DNA of 64,000 nt from Sedimentimonas flavescens (GTDB lineage: Bacteria; Pseudomonadota; Alphaproteobacteria; Rhodobacterales; Rhodobacteraceae). The DNA lies in NCBI RefSeq assembly GCF_019264375.1, contig NZ_JAHVAI010000008.1:62001-126000 (forward strand). The letters run 5' to 3'. The notes below the pieces were generated by a model. That model worked only from the letters and a program-made list of their open reading frames with translations, was not told the origin of the DNA and did no database searches. Position 1 is the first letter of the stretch. Each line of letters begins with the position of its first letter. This document shows, piece after piece, positions 46,257 to 54,468 of the stretch. The position numbers and the translations under genes are program-made.

Positions 46257-47285
46257 ATGTCCATTACCAACACCCTGATGCGTCAGGAGATCCTCGAGAT
46301 CCCTGCCGCAGTCGACCGGCTTTTGACCAACGGCGCGCAAGAGATCGCCGCGACCGCCGCCAAGGCGCGCGAACTCGATCCGCGGTTTCTTGTGTCGGTG
46401 GCGCGCGGATCGTCCGACCACGCATGCTCTTACCTGAAATACGCAAGCGAGCTGCTGCTGCGGCGGCCGATGGCCTCGGTCGGGCCGTCGGTGACCTCGA
46501 TCTACGGAGCCGATCTGGAGGCCGCCAGGGCGTTGTGCATCTCGATCTCGCAATCTGGCCAAAGCCCCGACATCGTGCGTATGACCGAGTCGTTGCGTCG
46601 CTCGGGCGCACTGACGGTTGCGATCACCAATAACCCGGCCTCGCGTCTGGCAGAGGCCGCCGAGGCCACGCTGCCAATTCATGCGGGCCCCGAAATCAGC
46701 GTAGCCGCCACCAAGACCTTCGTGACCTCTGTCGTGGCGGGCCTGTGGCTGCTGGCCGCAATCAAGGACGACCGTGAACTGCTTGCCGCAATTCACGCCC
46801 TGCCCCGCCATCTTGAGGCGGCGACCGGCTGCGACTGGTCAGCCGCAGCGGACGCAATCGACGGGCGGTCGTTGTTCACCCTTGGTCGCGGGCCGTCGCT
46901 GGCGATCTCGAACGAGGCGGCGCTGAAATTCAAGGAAACCTGCCTGATCCACGCCGAAAGCTATTCCTCGGCAGAGGTGCTGCACGGCCCGGTTTCCATC
47001 GTCGAGCAGGGTTTCCCCGTGATCGCCTTCGCGGCACGCGATGCGGCCGAGGAAACACTGGCTGCAACCGCGGATGAAATGGCTGCGAAAGGGGCAAAGG
47101 TATTTGCCACCACCGACCGTGTAGAGCGCGCCACGCGCCTGCCGCATGTGCGTACCGAACACTGGATGACCGATCCGGTGGCTGCGATCGTTTCCTTCTA
47201 CGGCATGGTTGAGGCTGTCGCGGTGCGCCGTGGTATCGACCCTGACAAACCGCGCCATCTGAACAAGGTGACGGAGACGGTATGA
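46257..47285 (+). CDS. SIS-domain glucosamine-6-phosphate deaminase (NagB-II type)
   Basis: 342 residues with two SIS domains: FLVSVARGSSDHACSYLKYASELLL, CISISQSGQSPDIVRMTESLRRSGALTVAITNN, ISVAATKTFVTSV, then FTLGRGPSLAISNEAALKFKETCLIHAESYSSAEVLHGPVSIV and a C-terminal RHLNKVTETV. It resembles the isomerase half of GlmS without the glutaminase domain, the group that replaces NagB in many proteobacteria. Converts GlcN-6-P to fructose-6-P plus ammonia. Its stop overlaps the nagA start (ATGA). Confidence 0.9.
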   Translation: MSITNTLMRQEILEIPAAVDRLLTNGAQEIAATAAKARELDPRFLVSVARGSSDHACSYLKYASELLLRRPMASVGPSVTSIYGADLEAARALCISISQSGQSPDIVRMTESLRRSGALTVAITNNPASRLAEAAEATLPIHAGPEISVAATKTFVTSVVAGLWLLAAIKDDRELLAAIHALPRHLEAATGCDWSAAADAIDGRSLFTLGRGPSLAISNEAALKFKETCLIHAESYSSAEVLHGPVSIVEQGFPVIAFAARDAAEETLAATADEMAAKGAKVFATTDRVERATRLPHVRTEHWMTDPVAAIVSFYGMVEAVAVRRGIDPDKPRHLNKVTETV

Positions 47286-48421
47286 CCCAGCAAACCCTGA
47301 CGTTCCTGAACGGACCGATCTTCGATGGCCTACAGTTGCGCGCGGGCCTTGCCGCGCGTTTCGAGGGTGGCAAACTCGCCGCTCTGGGCCCGGAGAATGT
47401 GATCGGACGCGCCGGCAAGATCGTGGATCTCGCGGGCGACATTCTCGGCCCTGGCTACGTTGATTTGCAGGTGAATGGCGGCGACGGGGTGATGTTCAAC
47501 GACGATCCCTCGGTCTCCACACTGCGCCGGATCGCGGGCGCTCACCACCGCCTCGGGGTCGCAGCCCTGCTGCCCACGCTGATCACCGACACGCGCGAAA
47601 AGACGCAAGCGGCCATCGCAGCGGCAATAGAGGCCGTGCGCGAAGCCGTTCCGGGCATTGCCGGGCTGCACCTTGAAGGTCCGCATCTGTCGCTGGCGCG
47701 TAAAGGCGCGCATGACCCGGCCCTTATCCGCCCGATGGACGATGAGGATCTGGCGATGCTGCTTGCCGCGGCGGCGGAGCTCCCGGTGCTCAAGATCACG
47801 ATTGCGCCCGAGAACGTGACGCTTGAGCAGGTTCAAACCCTCGCCCGCGCAGGTGTGCTTGTTTCCCTCGGCCATAGCGACGCGAATTTTGACACCTGCC
47901 AAGCTTATTTCGCGGCCGGGGCGCGATGTGTCACGCATCTTTTCAACGCCATGAGCCAACTGGGCAATCGCAACCCGGGATTGGTCGGCGCGACGCTGGC
48001 CAATGGCGCGGTCTCTGCCGGGTTGATTGCCGATGGCATTCATGTGCACCCGCAATCGCTCCGCGCCGCCTGGGCCGCGAAAACCGGGCCGGGACGGCTG
48101 TTCCTTGTCAGCGACGCCATGGCCGTGGCGGGTAGCGATGCAACCCAGTTCACGCTGGAAGGCCGATTGATCCGACGCGAGGGCGGCCGCCTGACGCTTG
48201 AAGACGGCACACTGGCCGGAGCCGATCTCGACCTGACAACCGCGATCCGCGTGCTGGTCAACGACGTCGGCGTAGGCCTGCCAGAAGCCCTGCGCGCGGC
48301 CACCTCGGCACCTGCCGCAATCATTGGCCAAACGAACCGGGGGCAATTGGCGATCGGGTGCAAGCTGGATAGCGTAATCCGGATCGATGCGCTGCTCGGC
48401 ACGGTCGCCCAGGCCGGGTGA
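47282..48421 (+). CDS. nagA: N-acetylglucosamine-6-phosphate deacetylase
   Basis: Removes acetate from GlcNAc-6-P. 379 residues, amidohydrolase family. DILGPGYVDLQVNGGDGVMF, the metal Glu in GLHLEGPHLSLARKGAHDP, metal His in VSLGHSDANFDTC and CVTHLFNAMSQLGNRNPGLVG, catalytic Asp in LVSDAMAVAGSD. Last gene of the plus operon; supplies the SIS-domain deaminase. Confidence 0.96.
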   Translation: MTQQTLTFLNGPIFDGLQLRAGLAARFEGGKLAALGPENVIGRAGKIVDLAGDILGPGYVDLQVNGGDGVMFNDDPSVSTLRRIAGAHHRLGVAALLPTLITDTREKTQAAIAAAIEAVREAVPGIAGLHLEGPHLSLARKGAHDPALIRPMDDEDLAMLLAAAAELPVLKITIAPENVTLEQVQTLARAGVLVSLGHSDANFDTCQAYFAAGARCVTHLFNAMSQLGNRNPGLVGATLANGAVSAGLIADGIHVHPQSLRAAWAAKTGPGRLFLVSDAMAVAGSDATQFTLEGRLIRREGGRLTLEDGTLAGADLDLTTAIRVLVNDVGVGLPEALRAATSAPAAIIGQTNRGQLAIGCKLDSVIRIDALLGTVAQAG

Positions 48422-48778
48422 GCACCAACTGCCGCAGTAACAATGCCGGTCTGGCACACGAAACAGCGCGCTTGAGCTTACCAACGCCCCGCATAGCGCC
48501 CGCCCGGCACCAGATCACCGGGCGGCGAGCAATCCTTGCATGTCGATCTCGGGCAGATCCTCGACACTCCGAAGCAGCAGCGAAAACCGGATATACAGCA
48601 TCACCACCAAACGGATGATCTCAGGGCCAATTTTGAACCATTTGAAAGGACTGGGTTTAGTCACGAGGAAACGCTAGCCGGCGCCCTGCCCGCCGCTCAA
48701 GCCAGCTTTGTCTGACAAGACGTTCCCAAGAACTCGGGGGCTTGTTTCGGCACGGACCACTGCGAAGGTTCTTGTCGG
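48422..48778. other. Gene-free stretch after nagA
   Basis: About 357 bases in which I see no convincing gene, RNA or terminator. It marks the change from the ordered operons to the mosaic accessory DNA. Confidence 0.6.
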
Positions 48779-49618
48779 TCAGCCGTTGCTTTGTGGCGAG
48801 TGTTGGTCTCGAACCTCCGTGGGTGTCTTCCCAGTCCATCTCTTGAACGCCCTGTCGAAGGTAGTCACATCGGAAAATCCGACCTCACAGGCGATCTCGG
48901 CGTGCTCGTGTATGACAGAAGATCAAGGGCGACTGCCCGCCGCACATCTTCTTTCAGCTCTGGGAAGGATGTTCGATTTGCCGGGGGAATGCGCTGCACA
49001 CGACGTGGATGCAGGCCGACGAGGTCGGCGAAACGCGGCAGGGAGAACTCGACATGATCGATATTGTTCTCAAGCATAGACCGAAAATGCACAAGCATCG
49101 CATCGCCTTCTTCATCGCCGGTTTCTGCTCGTTGCTCGTCGCTATCCCGCCAGCCCAGTGAGAACGGAGCCCACAGCCAATCCGGAGGATAGCTAATCCT
49201 CAGTCCGTTGATGGGGGACTTCAGCAGGCTTCGTTTCGGAAGGAAATCCTTGCCCCCCCCGTCGATGACCGGCGCGATCACGACAATACGCGTGGGATCG
49301 AAAACGTCCTTTAGGCCGCGTTTGAACAGCGTCACATAGAAGGCGACACCCACCGTATCCACCTTGGTCGTGGCCCCGCGCAGATTCATTGTGCGCCGAA
49401 CCTCGAAGCTGACCGCACTGGACGATACATCCAACCGGTAGCGCACACTGTCCATCTGCCTCGCGATTTCCACCACCAGCCTAGACAGGAAACCTCCGAA
49501 GGTCGCGGCGTTGATGGCAGCATCCCGAATCTTCGGAGTTCCCGGATTGGCGACCTTGATGGCGAGCTTGGCCCCGAAATAGGGATCGCCCACCTCGTTC
49601 GCCATTTCAGACCCGCCC
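48779..49618 (-). pseudogene. AraC-family regulator, cut by IS and frameshifted
   Basis: The readable part runs MANEVGDPYFGAKLAIKVANPG ... FGGFLSRLVVEIARQMDSVRYRLD ... WLWAPFSLGW ... VGLHPRRVQRIPPANRTSFPELKEDVRRAVALDLLSYTST in one frame. At about 48917 the expected helix-turn-helix continues in another frame: AEIACEVGFSDVTTFDRAFKRWTGKTPTEVRD, ending at 48779. So a one-base loss (or two-base gain) breaks the DNA-binding domain. The N-terminus ends at the IS5 element at 49618. It is a paralogue of the broken AraC gene at 51.2-52.0 kb. Confidence 0.82.
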
Positions 49619-49635
49619 GGCGGTGTTGCACAAAT
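49619..49635 (+). repeat. Left terminal inverted repeat of the IS5 element
   Basis: GGCGGTGTTGCACAAAT; pairs with the right end with one mismatch. Confidence 0.85.
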
Positions 49636-49680
49636 TGGGAGAGGATTCATCTCGTGAATCCAACGTGGTAGCTGGGCGGC

Positions 49681-50613
49681 ATGAGCAGACCGACACCCGC
49701 GATCTACAAAACCACGAACTGGCCAGCGTACAATGAAGCGCTCAAGCGCCGAGGCTCGCTGACGATCTGGTTCGACCCCGAGATAAACTGGGATGCAGTG
49801 CCGAACGGCAAGCGCGGCCGACAGCAGACCTACAGCGACGCAGCCATCCAAACCTGCCTATCGATGAAGGTGCTGTTCGGCATGGCGCTCCGCCAGACGA
49901 CCGGCTTCGTCGAGAGCCTACTGCGCCTGGTCGGCCTGGACTGGGCTGTGCCCGACTTCAGCACGCTATCCCGCAGGCAGAAGACCTTGGCGGTGAACAT
50001 CCCCTACCGGGGCTCCAAGGGGCCGCTGCACCTGCTGATCGACAGCACGGGTATCAAGGTGGAGGGCGAAGGCGAGTGGCACGCCCGCAAACATGGCGGT
50101 CCAAAACGGCGGGTCTGGCGTAAGATCCACCTCGGGATCGACGAACAAACGTTGGAAGTTCGGGCCGTCGAGATCACCGGAAGCCACATCGGTGATGCGC
50201 CGGTGCTGCCAGATCTGCTCGACCAGATCCCGGCGGACCAGAAGATCGGCAGCGTCACCGCCGACGGTGCCTACGACACCCGAAAATGCCATGATGCAAT
50301 CGCCGATCGCGGCGCCCATGCCGTCATCCCGCCCCGCAAGAACGCGAAGCCATGGAAGGCGATCACTGCCGGCGCCGTGGTGCGCAACGAAGCGCTGCGG
50401 GCTTGCAAATACCTCGGCCGCGCTTTGTGGCGACGATGGAGTGGCTATCACCGTCGAAGCCGCGTCGAAACCAAGATGCATTGCCTGAAGCTACTGGGAC
50501 AGCGGTTGATGGCGCGGGACTTCGACCGCCAGGTCGCCGAACTCCAGGTCCGCATCGCTGTCCTGAACTGCTACACCGCCCTCGGAATACCCGTCACAAA
50601 GGTCGTAGGATAA
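49681..50613 (+). CDS. IS5-family DDE transposase
   Basis: 310 residues, apparently intact. N-terminal MSRPTPAIYKTTNWPAYNEALKRRGSLTIWFD and GRQQTYSDAAIQTCLSMKVLFGMALRQTTGFVESLL are typical of the IS903/IS5 group. DDE residues: D121 in LLIDSTGIKVEGEGEW, Asp of SVTADGAYDTRKCH, and E263 in RSRVETKMHCLKLLG. No frameshift is needed, so the element may still be active. Confidence 0.93.
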   Translation: MSRPTPAIYKTTNWPAYNEALKRRGSLTIWFDPEINWDAVPNGKRGRQQTYSDAAIQTCLSMKVLFGMALRQTTGFVESLLRLVGLDWAVPDFSTLSRRQKTLAVNIPYRGSKGPLHLLIDSTGIKVEGEGEWHARKHGGPKRRVWRKIHLGIDEQTLEVRAVEITGSHIGDAPVLPDLLDQIPADQKIGSVTADGAYDTRKCHDAIADRGAHAVIPPRKNAKPWKAITAGAVVRNEALRACKYLGRALWRRWSGYHRRSRVETKMHCLKLLGQRLMARDFDRQVAELQVRIAVLNCYTALGIPVTKVVG

Positions 50614-50650
50614 GTCTGTCCGGGGAAAGGGGAAACTCGACCGTCAGCTG

Positions 50651-50667
50651 ATTTGTGCAACACAGCC
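50651..50667 (-). repeat. Right terminal inverted repeat of the IS5 element
   Basis: Reads GGCTGTGTTGCACAAAT on the minus strand, matching the left end with one difference. Confidence 0.85.
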
Positions 50668-50975
50668 CATGCTGACCGCCGCGAACGACCACTCCCCGGC
50701 CACAGCGCAGTTTTACCGATGCACGCGGCTTGGCGCTGGACGGCTTTCATTGCGATGTTCTTTACTCTGCACCGTAGCACTTCCGTAGCACCGCCCTGCC
50801 AGGCAGAAACGGCGAAAGCCTCCCGGAGAAGGCTAAGCGCATGCAATCTATGTAAGATTTTGGTTGCGGGGGCTCGCAACCACAGAATCTTACCCAGACC
50901 ACATTGCCAGCTATAATCATGTAGCCAGAAATCTCTAAACCACATCAGGCAAAATCAGCACCAGCCTGATAGGGG
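50668..50975. other. Gene-free att-like region
   Basis: No convincing gene. It holds two 9-bp direct repeats CCGTAGCAC eleven bases apart (near 50773-50792), of the sort seen as integrase arm sites, followed by the 21-bp att-like core at 50854. Confidence 0.5.
50854..50874 (+). repeat. Att-like direct repeat, copy 1
   Basis: AAGATTTTGGTTGCGGGGGC followed by T, identical to 54007-54027. The part TGGTTGCGGGGG is the inverse of CCCCCGCAACCA, the 3' end of bacterial initiator tRNA-Met, a favoured integration target. No tRNA body is attached here. Confidence 0.72.
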
Positions 50976-51004
50976 TTATACAGATCTTTCTGCCCTTATC
51001 AGGC
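50944..51004. repeat. Cluster of ATCAGGC inverted repeats
   Basis: ATCAGGC (50944-50950), GCCTGATAGGGG (50964-50975) and CCCTTATCAGGC (50993-51004). The last two form a 12-bp inverted pair with one mismatch and a 17-base spacer, exactly where the IS3 fragment is broken. Confidence 0.5.
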
Positions 51005-51188
51005 TCTGCGCGATCCCTTCCTTGCGGCATAACTCGGCGATGCTGTCGTCACCGCGAAGGCCTTCCAGCACGATGCGGATCTTGTCCTCGGCCGAGAAAT
51101 GGCGACGCGTATGCCGACGGATGTCTTTCACAACCCGCTCCGCAGGGGGCTTCACTGGCGATTTTGAATGGGAGGATTTGGGTTTCAT
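50976..51188 (-). pseudogene. IS3-family transposase OrfA fragment
   Basis: 70 residues: SPVKPPAERVVKDIRRHTRRHFSAEDKIRIVLEGLRGDDSIAELCRKEGIAQS is the N-terminal helix-turn-helix of an IS3-type OrfA. The sequence leaves the family after AQS, where the normal protein goes on with a YYxW segment. OrfB is missing here; a fragment of an OrfB lies at 54.1 kb. The outer end of the element reaches about 51270, where it joins the broken AraC gene. Confidence 0.82.
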
Positions 51189-51240
51189 CTTCGTTCCTTC
51201 GTCACTACGACGAAGCCCAAATCCTCCTTAAATCACAACC

Positions 51241-52050
51241 TCAAATCTGTGCCATAGGCGCTGACGGGGGACACCCTACATCACCGTGAGGGCTTTCGCG
51301 CGGGGCGAGTTGTCCCTGTTTCGGCTTCGATTCTTCCCTGAATTGTGTCGGCGTCCTACCGGCCCATCGCCTGAATGCACGGTCAAGGGCCGCTGGGCCG
51401 GAGAGACCTACCCGAAGGGCAATTTGCGCAACGGGTAGGTTCGTGTTCGACAAAAGGTCTTCGGTGACGCTCTGGCGCACGTCGTCCTTCATCTGACTGT
51501 AGGAGGTGCCCTGTGCCCACAGGATTCGCTGGATGCGGCGTGGATGCACGCGGCAGATCAAGGCAAAGTCGTTCAATGTCAGATCCTGATAAGCTATGTT
51601 GTCCCTCAGAATGCCGCGAAGATAGGAAAGGGTCGCTTCGCTGGCGCCATCTGCGGCAAACTCCCCTCGTGACACCTTCACTAAGTCCCAGTCCAGCGAG
51701 AATGGTGCCCAAAGCCAGTGCGTCGGAAATGAAATCCGCATTCCGTCGATCTGGGATGTGACGAGCGCCTGTTTCGGAAGAAGACCCGGCAGAAGCCCCT
51801 GGGTGGTCGGTACAGTGATCAGGATGTCTTTTGGGTTGAAGGTTTCTCCGAGCCCTTTCTTTATCAAAGTCACATAAAGTGCGACACCGACTGCATCCAA
51901 CTGTGTCGACGGCGTAGTAACCTTGACGGTGCGGTGAATGTCGAAGTTTACAATGCCGGGTGTGATGAAAACGGAGTACCGCACGTTATCAACCTGCTTT
52001 GAGACTTCCACCACCAGCCGGGAAAGAAAATCTCCCAAGGTGAGAGTGAC
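51241..52050 (-). pseudogene. AraC-family regulator, truncated at both ends
   Basis: Recognisable from FLSRLVVEVSKQVDNVRYSVF through WLWAPFSLDWDLVKVS, ICRVHPRRIQRILWAQGTSYSQMKDDVRQSV to a full C-terminal helix-turn-helix TNLPVAQIALRVGLSGPAALDRAFRRWAGRTPTQFRE. The last 12 residues (VGCPPSAPMAQI) come from the adjoining IS3 end. On the N-terminal side similarity to its paralogue stops near 52050, where an unrelated plus-strand reading frame begins. Unlike its paralogue the DNA-binding domain is intact. Confidence 0.75.
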
Positions 52051-52371
52051 AGCAACCGCGCTCGCTGGCCCGTGCATGAGCTGTGGCGGCTCTTCGAAGA
52101 TACCATCGGCAATGACCTCAGCGTCTATTGCTCCAACATCCAGCCCTCGGACGTGATCTTTGCCAACCGCACCGCGAAGATGCGGGAGCTGGATCGGCAG
52201 CTTCTGAGCCTCTTCGTCACCCGTGCGGCGATTTCCGATATACAGCCGGGCGAGTTCTATGCCTTCATGGACCAGCACACCGACGCCCTGCGCCGGTATA
52301 GCGAAGAGCACCCGAAGACGCTGGAAGAGCGTTTGCAGAAGGCGGGCGGGAAGTATCGGTGGACTTAGTGT
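52050..52371 (+). pseudogene. C-terminal fragment of an unrecognised protein
   Basis: A plus-strand frame with good codon use: ELWRLFEDTIGNDLSVYCSNIQPSDVIFANRTAKMRELDRQLLSLFVTRAAISDIQPGEFYAFMDQHTDALRRYSEEHPKTLEERLQKAGGKYRWT. It has no proper start (GTG at 52072 without a binding site) and abuts the AraC fragment, so it looks like the tail of a longer gene. I do not recognise the family. Confidence 0.55.
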
Positions 52372-52419
52372 ATTGAGCAGGAAATGTCGGATGTCTGGTT
52401 CTCCCGTTCAGCCTGAACC

Positions 52420-53652
52420 CTAGAGATCAATGATTTCTGATTTCCGATTAATCCAATCACGCACCAACCATATCAACAGAAAGACAGCCGGAAGAAAAAA
52501 CAACAAAGGCTTAGCCATATAGTCGGTGACAAACTTTGTTGGAAACCAAGTCGCACAAACGACTATGGTGATAGCAAGCCAGCCCCTATCCGGCAGCCTC
52601 CTCAGAATAGCAAGAGCAGCGTCAAACTTTAGAACCTTATTTTTCACCAAAGACAAAAGTGAAAAGGCAAGTAATGTCACGTGAATCGCGAGAAAGCGCC
52701 CCCAATCGAACGCGACGAGCATCATTGCCGCGGTCATTGCCACACTGGCTCCAAAGCAAGCAAAAACAAATACTAACCGCCTAGTTGGCAAGTATCGCCA
52801 TGGAGAAGTCGCAAGTAAGAAAATTGCGATAGGAAGAAAATACGCGATGCTTCCGAGAAGAATCTTTGTGCCGCCAGACCCAATCTCAAAAATGATCAGC
52901 TTCATGTTTTTGCGTGCGCTTCCAGAAAGAGCATCTATTGCACCGCAATCGCTTGCTGAATTCGAAAACAAGTAGAACGCTTTCTTGTACACCTCACAGG
53001 CGGCTAAAGCGTGCTCCTCTGAACCACGATATGTCAGAGCAAATGTCAGCGCCAAAGCCATGGCCACCAAAGCGGGTAGAAGCAGCAGAACCCGAGTTCG
53101 GCTGATTGATACACTCACGAGCGTAGCAAAAAAATATGGCGTCCATGCAACTAACCCTTCATGGACCAATATGATCACAGGAAGAAAATAAAGACCGATC
53201 ACAATCGCTTTAAACCTTCTCGCATCATCACCATCAAGCTTGAAGATAACAAATGCATACAGCGCAAAAATTAGAATCTCCTTATGCCCTGCAAAATCTG
53301 ACACCGCATAAGGCAACATGAACGCTGGCGAAAATATCAGGGGCCAAACCCACGGATTTCGTGACGTGGAAAGCGAAAAAATGAAATAGCTGCGCCACCA
53401 TATAAAAATCAAAGGTAGAAGAAATACAAAGGCCAATACGTTTATCGGCACACGTAAATGTTCTGCCAGAAAAATTAAAATATCGCCACTTATACCCCTT
53501 CGGACAAACCCTCCGGATGAATTGATACCCCATTCGCTAAGTTGGTAACTATCTGGATCCAGAAGATGGATCGCAAAATTCATCACGAGCAAGACACCAA
53601 CAATTTGAAGATAATACTTCAGGTAGGCTTCTTTGAAAAAACTACTTTCCAT
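52420..53652 (-). CDS. AT-rich polytopic membrane protein, unknown function
   Basis: 410 residues with about ten hydrophobic helices (for example YLQIVGVLLVMNFAIHLL, VLAFVFLLPLIFIWW, ILIFALYAFVIF, AIVIGLYFLPVIILV, VLLLLPALVAMALALTFAL, ILLGSIAYFLPIAIFLLAT, LLFFLPAVFLLIWLV). A conserved-looking patch GGFVRRGISGDILIFLAEHL follows the first helix; this and the topology recall membrane proteins of surface-polysaccharide loci (GT-C or Wzy-like), but no motif is decisive. The gene is much richer in A and T than the rest of the window, a sign of transfer. Confidence 0.8.
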   Translation of the reverse strand: MESSFFKEAYLKYYLQIVGVLLVMNFAIHLLDPDSYQLSEWGINSSGGFVRRGISGDILIFLAEHLRVPINVLAFVFLLPLIFIWWRSYFIFSLSTSRNPWVWPLIFSPAFMLPYAVSDFAGHKEILIFALYAFVIFKLDGDDARRFKAIVIGLYFLPVIILVHEGLVAWTPYFFATLVSVSISRTRVLLLLPALVAMALALTFALTYRGSEEHALAACEVYKKAFYLFSNSASDCGAIDALSGSARKNMKLIIFEIGSGGTKILLGSIAYFLPIAIFLLATSPWRYLPTRRLVFVFACFGASVAMTAAMMLVAFDWGRFLAIHVTLLAFSLLSLVKNKVLKFDAALAILRRLPDRGWLAITIVVCATWFPTKFVTDYMAKPLLFFLPAVFLLIWLVRDWINRKSEIIDL

Positions 53653-54089
53653 TACTCTCTAGCCCAAACAAACTTCGCCGCGCACCTGCGATCATCTAAT
53701 TAGCCCAAATTATCAATAGGCACCTAAATCGCACAGCCAATCTACTCCTGCGAAATGAGCCCTCTAGAACACACCGCAGAAATGATTTTCTCCACACGGG
53801 TACTATACTGTTATTTCAACACCCAAACATAGAGACGGCGTCTCGATTGGTCCTTTCCGGACCAGTGAGCCTCACCTCCACTCCGAATAGTTGCTTCTCC
53901 GCCACACCTCTTTTCCCGCCCCACTTGCTTCCAGAGTGCTTCCACGGGCTTAGGCATAACGCAAAACACCGCCCTTAGGCGGCGCGTAACGTGTTGCTCT
54001 CATTACAAGATTTTGGTTGCGGGGGCTAGATACACTCAAGCACCTACAATTGTGCATGCCGTCTGATCGAGATCGATGAGAGTCCCTAG
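53653..54089. other. Gene-free AT-rich stretch with att-like repeat
   Basis: No gene seen. Contains CCGCC-CTTA-GGCGG (small hairpin, about 53971-53984) and the second 21-bp att-like repeat. CTTCCAGAGTGCTTCCACGG near 53930 is again reminiscent of repeated arm sites. Confidence 0.5.
54007..54027 (+). repeat. Att-like direct repeat, copy 2
   Basis: Identical to 50854-50874 over 21 bases and in the same orientation, 3153 bases apart; carries the initiator-tRNA 3' end. Sequence outside the core differs between copies. Confidence 0.72.
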
Positions 54090-54380
54090 ACCCAGCCGAT
54101 CCGGCAGGTCAGGGCCGACAGACGCAAGGTCTATGGGGATCGCAAGCTGGCGGGCGATTTGCGCGATCAGGGCGAGCGTGTCTCAGAGAACCGTGTTGCA
54201 CGGCTGGCGCCGCTGGCCAGGATAGCTGCGTACATCGGCTATAGGCGCCATCCCGGCCGATATTGCGGCAAGTCCGCCGTGGTGTCCGAGAACAGGCTGA
54301 AGCAGGATAAGGCCGATCTGGTTTCCGTTCGTGCTCTAATATTTAACGCGTTTGAGGCGCATCTTGCGGCACTTCGCTAG
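54090..54380 (+). pseudogene. IS3-family transposase OrfB fragment
   Basis: Reads DRRKVYGDRKLAGDLRDQGERVSENRVARLAPLARIAAYIGYRRHPGRYCGKSAVVSENRLKQD, the region between the HTH-21 part and the catalytic core of IS3-type OrfB. No catalytic Asp or Glu is present and no proper start. It may come from the same element as the OrfA piece at 51.0 kb, but the two now lie 3 kb apart in opposite orientation. Confidence 0.8.
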
Positions 54381-54468
54381 AATGAACCATTCGTGATCAC
54401 GCGGCACAAACCGAGACATGCCCAGAACTCGATCCGCCAGTTCTGCTATAAGGATAAGTAAAGAGACG

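Larger units (their letters stand above)
49619..50667 (+). mobile_element. IS5-family insertion sequence, 1049 bp
   Basis: Bounded by GGCGGTGTTGCACAAAT (49619-49635) and its inverse on the right, ATTTGTGCAACACAGCC (50651-50667): 17-bp terminal inverted repeats with one mismatch. Contains one complete transposase gene. The flanking bases (GACCCGCCC left, CATGCTGAC right) show no target duplication, so the element was probably involved in a later recombination or deletion. Confidence 0.88.

Noticed and set aside
50854-50874. A tRNA gene at the att-like repeat
   Set aside because: Only the last 12 or so bases of initiator tRNA are present; no anticodon or D arm follows in either copy.
54418-54468. 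Upstream start of the 54.5 kb phosphoesterase
   Set aside because: The added 17 residues are basic, unconserved, and the ATG at 54469 directly precedes the metal-binding IPDIHG.
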